The notes under the pieces: generated by a model
What the model saw: the letters and a program-made list of their open reading frames with translations, nothing else
Database searches by the model: none
What the model was told of the DNA's origin: nothing
Assembly: GCF_001949145.1 (NCBI RefSeq)
Contig: NW_019091356.1
Span: 3,819,386-3,883,385 of the forward strand
Origin: Acanthaster planci
Taxonomy: Eukaryota > Echinodermata > Asteroidea > Valvatida > Acanthasteridae
Length of the DNA stretch: 64,000 nt
Reading direction: 5' to 3'
Translations under genes and position numbers: made by a program
Part shown: positions 49,301 through 61,300 of the stretch, piece by piece
Layout of the letters: each line of letters opens with the position of its first letter
Position numbering within the stretch: position 1 is the first letter of the stretch

Positions 49301-52300
49301 GTACGAGCTTTCTCCAAGTTGAAATAGTTCAGATTGTGTGTTAAAACAATGGACTACCTCTCATGCATCGTGTTCTTCTATTATAAAAGGAAGTCAAAGG
49401 AACAAATTAATGCAGATATTGGTGACAGTCATTGGAAGGAACAGTTCATAAGGAAACAGTGACATTGTCAGACAGCCCCAAAAGGAAAATTACTGGCAAC
49501 TGCAGCCTTTGAAGTGGCAGAACAAATAATTTATGACGATATCAACCCTTTCTTTTAAAATGCCAAGAGAGAAATTATATTATTAGATTTTGGCATTGTA
49601 GAAAATGACCCATCATACTCATCAAAATGTATCTCTTAATTAATATAGACATTGCATCATACTGATTGCAAAATCTTAATACACAGATTTTTTCATATAT
49701 GTAGGAATTCTTTTTTAAAAAGAACTTAGAGACATAGAGCCCTCTGCCCAGAATACACAGTTTCATTTCAGAAGCGTTAAAGTCTATTTTTACCATCAAG
49801 CAAGTCATCAACCATAAATCAAACGATTTCCACCACCACAGCTGGAGGAACTGCGCAAGTTCTTCGAGGCCAAGCTGCAGGCGCTGCAAGAGGAGCTGGA
49901 CAACGAACGTAGGCAGCAGCTGGGCACGGTGCGGGACGTCCATGAACGCGAGCGACAGCGGGAGTTGAGTGAGATGCGAGACCGGCATGAGTGGGAGATG
50001 GAGGCGCTGAGGGGAGAATTGGACTCCAAGCACTACCGCATCTTTGCCGAGATGCGAGGCCAGTTGGAGCAGGCCTACAGGGAAGAGGTGGAGCAAGTCA
50101 GGAAGGAGGCAAAGGTAGGATGTGGGTGGGGCTAGGTACTCCTTAAAAGTGGGAGGTCAAGGTAAGACGTGGGTGGGGCTAGGGACTGTTTAATAGTGGG
50201 AAGTCAAAGTGAGATGTGGGTGGGGCTAGGGACTCTGTTAATGGTAGAAAGCCAAGGTAAGATGTGGGCAGGGTTAGGGCCAATTTAATTGTGGGGGGCC
50301 CTCAGGTAGGATATTGGCGGAGCTATGAACTGCTTTACGGGGGACATAGGGGCAGCTAGAGCAGGTGAAGGGGAAGAGATGGAGCCATTGGGTGGGCCTA
50401 TGGACTCTTGTCAGAGGGACGATGAGGTGAAGGCAAGATGTGGGTGTGGCTCTTGACACTTGGTGGATGAGTAAAGATTTCAGACACGAAATCTATTCAG
50501 CCTGGTTGTTTTGAACACATTCTTTGAAACCAGAATTTGGTATCGGAAGAATTCAGAGTGATATACCTTGAGTCCATGACAAGATCTGATTTATGGGTGT
50601 TCAGTTTAATATTGAAGTCATTGTTGGTAATTATGTATACAGTGTCTGTACTCCTTGTGTGTTGCAGAGGTTCAAGTTTTATCTCTGTGGAGAAGACATT
50701 TCAGCTTTTCACAACTTATTCAAATTAACTGAAAAATGCTCAAGCCTGTACCCTCCAAAGTTGAAGCCAAGTCGCATTGAGAGGTATGGTACTTTAAAAT
50801 TTTCCCCCTTTTGTTTTCAGAATGAGCGAGAGTTGGAGCTGGCCGCCATGCGTTTGTCCATGGAGCAGATGTATGCCGGCCAGCTGGATGTGGAGCGAGC
50901 CGAGATGCACAGCCAGCAGGCCAGGGCATTGGCCGAGCTGCGGCAGGCACTGATGGTCGAGCACAGGGAGGAGATGGAGTCGATGGAGGAGAGGTGGTCG
51001 GCCAGGCTGGGTGCCTTGGAGAGACTGCTGGAAGAGGAGAAGACCAGCAGGCAAGGTGAGTGGTCCAGGTGCTAAGCGCCAAAAACTTTGACCTATCAGG
51101 AGCATGGTCATCAGTCCCAAATTCAAGTAATGTATGTACATCTGACTGGCTCCCAACCTAAACACGTATACACGCTAAGCGAAAAAGTTCTGCCAAGCAG
51201 CCACATTGAATTGGGCTCCTGTCTTTTCTCAGTTGTGGAAAAATCTAAACCGTAGAAGTTTGTGTAGAGGAGTGGGATCGGGAAAGAAGTAATTATAGTG
51301 ATGCTGATGATGCTTTTTTATACCCAGTGTAGAATGGTATTATTAGCAAGGTGAAGATAGTTACTCTTACACTCCCACATCCTAGCAAACCCATTGATAG
51401 GCTTTAATAGAGGATTTTGTAGGACTGAGGAAGATAGAGCCCAGCCAGTGTACGTTGAAACCTAGGTACTGTTGTATTTTCCAGCTTTTTAGAGAATTTT
51501 AAAGGATTCCGAGAGGTTCCTTGAAAAACTGCCAAGCAGTTGAGGCTAAAATAAAAGGTATGGATTTGATGAACACTCGAGGCAAGTGAAGGATTGAGGA
51601 TTTGCACAGTTCTGCAGTTATTTTCAGATGGTGAGATTGCTTGGAGAAGTGGAATTTGGAGCTTTAAATGATTTTTTGCCATGGGTTTGACTTTTTTTGG
51701 CTTCTTTTTTGGCTCACGAGCTGAGCTTTTAGTAGCTGAGGAAATAGTTCCATTGATAAAGTTATCTCTGCAGAAGGAAATTCTATTTTAACTGTCCACC
51801 ACTCAGAATCTGATGGTACTTGGCCGGAAAGAGTGGCCGTCGTTTTCACCTGCCCTGACTGATACTAATGATGCTGGTGGAAAATCTGGCCAATCAAAAC
51901 TGCTGCACAGGGCCACTGTTCATTCATGAAATAGAAGAATAGCTCCACGACCTTGGGCAAAAGCTTCCACTGCGTATTTTGACAGGGAAGAACTGAGGAG
52001 ACTGATCATCAAACTCAATCAATTTGGTTTTAGATTTGCCATGAACCCATTGAAATTTGGAATTTCATGAGTGGTGTTTTCCCCCTTATTCTTGTTGATG
52101 CTTGATATAGCGTGAAAATGGAACTGCCCTAATTGTTAAGATGTTCTAGTTTGATACAGTGATATTTTCACACCCCTCTCGGTGAATGGTCTGGTCTATT
52201 TTCCCCTGCCTACTGCCAGCTCATGTCATTTGGGGTCATTACCATAACAAAGCCCTGTCAAGATTTACCTGACAAGAGTTTCTTCAGTGACAAAATGGTG

Positions 52301-55300
52301 AACAATGTACCTACATGTAGTAGTGGGCTCACTTGATGCTTGCTTTGACACACAATACCCGAGGGGGTGCAAAGGTCAAACCCTGGTCCAGTACACACTT
52401 TACCATGCTCACACAGGCGCACCACACACACACACCGCCAAAATGTAATTATGCCCCCCATTGATGATTATACATGTACACTGTACATGCGTGGGTCCAT
52501 TCTGCGTCTGTTGTTTGCTGTCTCTCCCGGGCCTGTAGGAGTGGGGACGCTTGTTTATCATTTTTACCCGCACTCGATATGATGATCCCTGGCAAGTGGT
52601 TGGCATATTTTCCATGTGGGGATGTTGCAATATGTAGCAGATGTGCGGATGGCCTGGTTATTGTTACACCTGCTGGGGGATTTTTTTAAAAATAATTTGA
52701 ACTTTCCTTGAGAGAATTTCTCCCGACCTGTGGTACAGTTACAAACCATGGTAAGCATCTGCAGTACACAGACTATTTTCTGCATTGAGCATGTTGATAT
52801 GTGGTGTACACACTATTTATTGAAGTGATTACTAGATTAAAGAGTTAATAACTGTAGTGTTATCGGGGCCGGAAAAGGTTGGGCACATTCAGCTTTTTAG
52901 GTCAGGATGTGAGATATCAATTTCATGAAACCTCACAGGCATATCGTACTTGTATGTGATAGACTCTACACCTGTATGCTTTCTACATGAATATGCATTT
53001 TTCATATTCATATTTGTATGTGAAGTGGATGTTGTATTTGAAATTGGTCGAATAAAAACACCTTTTGTTTAGACTCAGCAGAATTTTTGTCTAAGGTGAA
53101 ATTTGCATGCACACATTGAGAACCAAACTTCACTTCCAAATCGGTGTAAATTTAAAACTTGGGTCACAAAAGGCCTGAGCTCATGATGAAGACTTGTGCT
53201 TATCCAGTGTAACATACACTGTAGGTGACAATTCTGTGGCTGAAAGATATCACAAGCTCATCGAAGATTAAGAAATGGCAACAAGGTCTTTGTCTTGGTC
53301 AATGATTTTCTCTAACTTGATGCGTACGTTGTTCAGTCCTTGTTTGCTGATTTGAACTGTGAATTGTACACCCTGTAAACGTGTTGTCCGTCTGCGTGGC
53401 AGCGTGTTCAGTGCAATAACTTCTGTGTGCTCCAGCGGCAGCAATTAAAAATTCTCGTGACTCGACAGAAATTGCAGCAAACGCGTACATGAGAAATAAC
53501 ACCATTTCCTTTATGCGAGGGGATGAGTCTTCAAGGCCGTCAATATTGCTCTACAGTATTGTAGTGAAGATGACACATTTCATTAGTAAATGTTGCAATA
53601 ATGAAATATGGATTATTTCATAATTAAAATTCTTGTAAAAGTCAACATGGAGCTGAAATGTCAAATGTTAATGTACCATTTTTTTTCATATGTAATGCAG
53701 AATATTTTACATATGTCAGCTATGTTGGCTTCCATCATACATGCGACTGCATGAATCCAGACGTATTTACATGGTTGGCATGCATTGATGATTTTAGATG
53801 AGTGGTAACTTACTCAACATGTTTACTCACTCTCTATATTTCGGCAATGACACAATATCTCCTTTGAGGAACTGAAAACTAGGTAGTGCAGACTGAGTTG
53901 TAACGATCTATCTCTTTGAGCTCTCTGAAGATAGACTTAACCCTAACACTCTTCAGTCCTCCAACAAGTGAAGGATTGAGGAGGGTTAGGGTTAATGAAA
54001 TAAATGCTGACAACTGAAGTTCAAGATTCTTTCTCTACGGGAAAAAAAATAGCTCTTGATTTCACCAATTTAGGTGCAGAGATGTGAGCATTTCAAAAGT
54101 ACTCCGAATGCTTCTTAACTCTATTCTTGGCTCAATATGCTTAGTTCAGCGCCAGTTTAACATCTTTACGTCATTTTTTATAGTGCATGAACGGGCATTG
54201 TGGGCTTTGTACACCTCTTGTACTGTGTGTACTACTGAGGTATTGTAAACGTACATGCACATCAACTCTGTATTCAAATCATCATCTAAGCACTGAATTT
54301 CATTGCCAAGTTAGGAATAGTATGACCCATGTGCATTCTTAACTCGGTAGTGACAGAGAATGCAAAGATCAAATGCCGATGAGCCTGGTTACCCACTTGC
54401 CGAAATTGTTTGTCCTGACTATGGACAAATCCGAGGAGACGCCATTCCTGTGGGGCATTGAATTCATGCAGTTGTCTTAACTTTGGCGCTTGCGTACACT
54501 CTGGCAAGCCTCAACACCCTGTTGGTCGGAGAGGAATGTTAACGCGCGCGAACTACCACCTGCGTGCAAACCGGATGGCCACGTAGGAATAGCTTCCAAT
54601 TCTTTTCTGCTGGATGGGTGTGTAAGAAGTGTCGCATTGAATTCAAGTACTGTACGCCAGCATTACACTCTACACGTAGGGAGATGGACGGTTTTGTTCA
54701 GAGGGCAGACGCTAAATACATGTAAGTTGGTAAGCTGCTAGCTGTTAGTTGCTTAGTTGATCAATGAGTGTGTCAATTTATTATTTTTGTTCTTCTGGCC
54801 TTGTGAAACATTGACCAGCTTTGACGCACGAAACGGTTTGTTCACATGTTCAGGTAATAAGATGCAGTTGATTGTTTTAGATTTAAAACAACGTGTCCCG
54901 GCTGAGTTGCAGTGGTGAGTGCCACACAAGGCTTAGCACATAAAGTAACTACCGTAGTAATGACAAAAGGTGTGAATTGTGGCTTTGTGTTGCCGTAGTA
55001 ACCGGGTCACCCTGGGGTAGGCAGGCTTTTTATTTTGCAGAGTGGGGTTGGATGAAACAGCGCGTGATTGAAATAGCAACAATTGAAATATGCAAGATAC
55101 TCAACCTCTTTAGGGAAAATCAATTATATACTTACACTAAGGTAATATTTTACTAGAAAATGTGACTTTAGACTAATGGACTTGGACTTTGTATTATTAT
55201 TTTTAGCACTCTTTTTGGGGTATAGAGGACTCTGGTAGCAAGTGCATGTATTTTAATTTGTTCTGTGAGAGGTATATCCATGTCTTATTACATGGACTAT

Positions 55301-58300
55301 TCATATTCTGGATTGGTTCTTGAAACAAGATGGCAGATGCAGTGCTTTACCATTGAAAGAGAGAGATTGGTGATTTTTTCCAAGTGGTGATTTGGCATTG
55401 ACAAGTAGGGAACACAGTCCTGCTAGTACGTACATGTATGTTTGTAGATGGTAATAAAGATTGGCACTTGGCCAAAGTGGGGCCATCACTGGGATGGGGA
55501 ATTGAAAACAAACGAATGGACCTTATTTTATAATATTAAAGGAGGGAAAAATGAACAGATAAACAGACTTAGAAATTGAACCATATTTCAAACCGAGTTT
55601 GCATAGGCCTTTGCATCACCAGGAAAATATTTAGATGAAACAGGTCCAAAGGTACATTACGTGTAAGCATGCAATAAATTAAGACATTATTTTTCAGTGC
55701 AGGTGCTGCGAAAAAATTTCATTTCCAGTAAATTGGATTGGCTGATTGAATTCTATTCAATTGAAATGGGATTTTACAAGGCTATTAAATTCGACACTCT
55801 GTACAGCTTCAATCCGTGTGCTCTGCCGTGGGCCAGGCACATTAAATGTATGGCCGTGTCCGAAACGGGCTTCCAGAGCTACGGCTAGGGCTATTGTCTG
55901 CGCATCTCCGCACATTTCCAATGGAGGGAAGACCTAGACCTAGCTCTAGACAAGAGACTCAGATGCAGCCTATGTTCTTGATATGCAGTGGTCAGCAGTT
56001 CTGTTTGGTTTAGACTGGCCACCGATCTTTTCTTTTCCTGTATTGATTTTTTCCCCTTTATTTCCAAACAGCACAAGGGTGCTCATGTTCCATTGCACCT
56101 GATGTGCTTATCTGTGTACATACAGGACATGCACAAACATACTGCGTGTACTTCGATTGGTAGTGATCATCTTTAATTATGCAAAGAAGCATGCGTTTAT
56201 GAATAAAGAGAAATGAACATGTACATGTAGATCTCGGTACATTTGCTGGGAATTTTGGGGTCAATTTTTTTTTTTTGGTGAGGTGTCTGTTGATGAATTG
56301 AAATTCTTCCTGTCCTTTTTGGGGTTTCGTTTTTCTTAACAACATATAGCATGATCTTTGTACATTATAAACCACAGTATATTTCCACAGGTATATATAT
56401 GCACTTTTGTCATTTCTGGTCGTTGGGTTACATGTACATGTAGTCTGTAGATGAATATTTTTAACCTGAAATTCCGATTTTTGTCTTTTCTTTTTTTAAT
56501 TTTAAATCTGAGAGAAATTTCAAAATGCTCAAAACCTAAGAAATTTTGCAATTTTTTTTTTTTTGAAGATGAAAATATTGTAGTACGTGTACATGTGTAT
56601 GCACCTTAGGAATCTTTGCGGACTGCTTTTATTCCTAAACACACACACGCAAAAAACATAGTTTGATCTTTTAGGGATTATTTCCAACAGACCTATCTTT
56701 TCACGTTGCATCCCTTCAAAAATCAACATCATAAAAAAGACTTCCAGTTTTGCAACAAACCTCTGATGAAATTGTCTCTTTGAAATGCTGGCAAGTGGAT
56801 AGCCCACTCGCACCATAATGTCGTCGTTCAGATCTTAACTCTAACAAAACACGAGTGCAGTCACTCCCCTTGCGCCCGAGGCACTTTTCAATATCGGAGC
56901 AAATAATGATTGCATCGTGTTGTGTGCGATCCAAATCATGGCGGTCCTCATCTACTCTGAATTGTAAAAAAAAAAGTCCATTTTTATTCTGTGTGCTTGC
57001 TCGGAGATTGTGATAACTGAAGCCTGGTGATTTGTGTAACTGGATCTTGGTCTTTCTGTCAGAATTGTCGCAAATTACAAAGGTGTCAACTTGGATTTAT
57101 TGTATAGTTTATGAGAAGCTGTAGACTACCTGTACGTGCACAGTATGTCTGCCTTGTAGGTTGAGAGGACTGGGCTAATTTCTTTGAAATTAGTTGATGT
57201 TCTGAAACATGTATTGGAGCCTTTTCAAGTCAATATTCGTGTCTTGACTAAACACTTCTTTAACGGTTTACATAGTTCAGCCTCTTTTGACATTGTGGTT
57301 GTGCACTGTTTTTGAAAGTGTATTGTGGAATTCTGAAATCCTAACAATGCATCATAGAACTTTCTCCTGTCTTCCCTTGCGAAATGTGAAAAAAGGAAGG
57401 GATTTGTGCCAGATCTCACAGATTTGCTCATTCTGTTTTTATGCATTGAATCAGCCCTTGAACATTAAAGGAAATGCACAATTAGTCTCCTAAACCTTGC
57501 CCAAATGACATCACTTGGTTGTCACGGTAACGGACTGTCATCAAAGCCGTCCATTAAATGACAATATCATGATGAGGTGCAATAATGCAGACTGTATATC
57601 TGTGGCAAAAAGGTTGTGTCAAAGATGTTTGGCAGCTTTTGTAATTATAAATCGCTGTTTGGATGTTCTTGTGACCCAAATTTGTTTGTGGTTTCACCTA
57701 AATGTACCCGTTCATGAAGATGGCATTTATTGAAGTGCACTTTTTAGACTAATAACTTTTTAGTCCCCCTAAAAAAAGCAAACAAACCAAGTGCACTCAG
57801 TTCATAATATTAATCCCTAACTACCCCAAACCTGCCATACTCCAACAGTAGGTTTTGTGAGGTTTTGGCAGGATTGGTACTGTACCTGATCAACTTCTTA
57901 GTTGAATTTTGCTGGACTTGGTATCAAAGGTCCAGCGTGATGGTGTTGGATTCTCTGTGAGTTGGGACACACAGGGTTTATTGTGTGCAGTGTCTGGCAA
58001 GCTGTACCAAGTGTTGGACTGTGCTTGATTTTGTCAGGTTTGGTACCGCTGCAGAGCAAGTCATTCTATACTGCGTTTATAGACCCATCCGTACCATATC
58101 ACTCAAACTCCAATGGAGTCATCATGTTGGAATTTATTAGGTTTGATACAGTGACCTGCTTGTACCAGTACACAGACAAGTCCATGAACCTGTTGGATTT
58201 TGTGAGGTTCAGTATACTCTCCAGTGCAAGAACCTAGGGGGTTAGGATTATTACCAAGGTACATGTATCTGATGCACATGTAATTCATCTGCAGTGAGAG

Positions 58301-61300
58301 TCTCTGATTCTAGTAGTTACTTGCAGATTCTCAAGTTGACCCACATTGATTGATGTGGGATGTTTTGGAATGAGGCTGTGCTGTTTGTATTGAAAAATAA
58401 AGGTTTGTCTTGAAGCAAATACTGATTGCTTGGATTGGCGTGGTCTGGAATAGCCCAGATTAGTCAGGTGATCTCAAGTGTTACGAGGCTCTGGAGATTG
58501 AATCATAGATTTACAAGTTGTCAGCTGCAAGACTTGATTTGCTTGAGAGCGACTGCGAAATTTATTATTGAAAGAACGGGGCTTGTACGGTTTCTGTGTT
58601 GTGTTAGCAAGGTGATAGCGATATGTACATCTGTGCTGTCAGGCTCAGTGCATATTTAAATGCTTGAGAGGTCTTTCTTTTGCAGATGAGGTCAACAGCA
58701 ATTCGAAGGAGTTGCTCAGCCGACTGAAACGCCGCCTCAGCGAAGAACATCAGGAGGTCATAGAGGTCAGTCTCAGTCTCTTGTAGAGTTGATAGTGAGT
58801 CGTAAATAAAGTTATTTTCTAGGAATTCTTTCTAATTTTGCAAATAACAGGCTTGAAGTCACACTCTTTGTCAACCAAGCAAAAGAAAGCTTGTTACAGA
58901 GATCCTGAGTGTATGGAAAATACCACACGTAATCACTAAATGGGGAAATAAAAATACATTTGGGATAAATTTGAAGTGTGAATTTACCACTGGCACAGTT
59001 CAAACAGATTTGACAAGAGAGGAGACTTATGGAGGCGAGGATGCATCTCGTAGTAGATCAGTTCCTGGTGCATGTGGAACTGAGTGTGCTTTGTATTTCC
59101 TGTGGGATACTGAGATGTTATCCTCAGTCATGATGGTTTCAGTCATCTATCTCTCACAGCAGTGCCAGCTTGCGATATTACGTAGCCTTGTGTGAGATTC
59201 ATCTGGGTTTGGTGCCTCTTCTTACTCGACCTGTCACATACTCTTGGCATTTATTTCCAGCTTTTCAAAGCCCTTTGTTCATGGAGATTTGTTCATGTCT
59301 GGTGCTGGCTGTTTTTTCTCCAGAGCCTTGCCCACGAGTGGGACCAGAAGGTCCTGGAGCAACTGAGGCACCTCAGGGAGGAAATGGAAGAGAAGTATAA
59401 GGCGGAGCTGGAGGCGGAACGGGAGCTGCTTAGCCGGGGGCTAGAGGGAAAGGAAGAACTGGAGCGAGAGCACAGAGCGGACGTTGACCTGCTGATGAAA
59501 GAGAGGGAGGCATTGCTCAACCAGGCTGAAGGTGAGGCTTTATGGGGGTCAAAGGTCATGGATTATGGATAAGTGACTTGAATGGGAACACAGGGCAGAT
59601 GCTGTGTTGTTTCAAGTGGAAAGAGGCTGTTTAACCAAGGTGGAGGTGAAAGGTCGTGTGGGGCAAAGGTCATAGTTTGCTTGTTGGTCTGAGTTTTACA
59701 TCATCAAAATTAGGCCGCATGAGAAATACAGGCTACAGGTTCTTATAGGTAGTGATGGCCTTTTTAAAGAGTTATGAACACCATGTTAGTTGGAATTAAA
59801 GGAAACTTCAATTTTACTCAATGGTGTTTCTGGTATTGGTAGTATCAGAAAGTTTCACATTTACTTGTTTGGCAGAAATGAGACAGAACCTGGAGAAGGT
59901 TCATCAACAGGAGTTACAGGACATCCACGCTAAGATGCAGGCAGAGCATGCACAGCTGGCCAAAATGAGGGAAGATTTGGAGGAGCAGCGTAGCCATCTG
60001 GACTCTGTTACCTCCCTCAAGAATGAACTCTCACTCCTGCAGACAGCTCATGACCAGCTAAAGGAGAGTTACAAGGCACTGGAGGCCAGGCTAGGGGAAG
60101 GAGGGCTTGGAGACTTGAGTCTGGATGAGAGAGAGAAGGCGCTGGGAGAGGAAGCTGTTGAAGCCTACAAGAATGAGATTAGGAAACTCCAAGATGAGTT
60201 AACAATGGCCAGGGCTAGGTTCCAAGATGAGCACAGTCTGGAGCTGGAGAAGCTGCGGACATACTTTGAGGAGCGGGTTGTGGAAAATGAGAAGCGTTGG
60301 GCCCAGGAGATGGCAGATCTGAAAGAACAGTACGAAGAAGAACGTGAGCGCAGCTTGAAAGAGGATGAAGGAGAGGATGGCAGACCAAAACAACGGAGCT
60401 ATGCACAGACTATGATGATGATGACGCACCTGTCAGATGTTGAGAGCTCTCCGCCCCAATCTCCGGAGCGCTTCGCGGAGATTGAGGCAGAGGTCAAGCA
60501 GCAGCTGAGGAGCGAGCTGAGGAGCATCCTGGAGGAGGAGTATCAAGCCAGGATGGATAACATGAAGGAGGAGCTGCAACACGAGCACCAGATGGAACTG
60601 GAGCGGAGGAATCTCCAGTCAGAGCTGAAGCTGGAGGCTGAGTTGAATGCTGCCAGGGATGCTGTGTTCATGAAACATGCCTTGGAGCTTGAGAACCTCA
60701 AGCAAGGTCACCTGGAGGAGTTGGAAGCACTTCGACAGGAGCTCTCCGAGGAGAACACCAAGGCCACCACAAAGCTCCGGCTGGAGTGTGCTGTCGAGAC
60801 GGCACGGCAGGTGGAAGAAGAATCACAGCGGATCAAGGAGGAGCTGAAGTTCACCCATGAGGAGGAGCTGTCGCAGTTGAAGGATGACCTGGAGCACAAG
60901 CATGCCATTGAGATGGATTCTGTTCAGAGTGAGCTGGAACTGCAGAAGGACATTGAGGGGAAACGGGCCAAGGCAGAGGCCAAGGAAGAATTTGACGGTC
61001 AGTTCAGGACTATGCAGGCTGACCTAGAGCAGCAGGCGCAAGAAAAGATAACTGATGAGGTTGCCCGCATCCTGGCCGAAGTCTCCATGGAGAAAGCTCA
61101 GGAGATGGAAGTGATGCAGGTGGCCCTTGATCAGCAGAAGGAGCAAATCCAAGAATTGGACAAAAGAAAGAATGACCTTCAAGAACAGCTAGACAGTCGG
61201 TTGAGGGAAGAAGACAACCTTGGAGAAAAGTATGCCAACGAGATTGCCAACTTAAGACAGCAGCTGGCGGATACAGAAGACACTCTCCAAGCTCTCCAGG

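Larger units (their letters stand above)
44265..49841 (+). other. AKAP9: AKAP9-like intron 7 (5.6 kb)
   Basis: AT-rich. Holds two small foldback elements (45113-45255 and 47179-47321). No exon-like segment recognised. Confidence 0.7.
51056..58685 (+). other. AKAP9: AKAP9-like intron 9 (7.6 kb)
   Basis: Holds hairpin element copy 2 (53937-53995), ACATGTACATGT palindromes (56217-56229, 56429-56442) and the decayed minisatellite at 57838-58232. Short ORFs only. Confidence 0.65.

Noticed and set aside
53937-53995. Interstitial telomere repeat
   Set aside because: Only single TTAGGG units occur at the tips of a hairpin, not a tandem (TTAGGG)n array.
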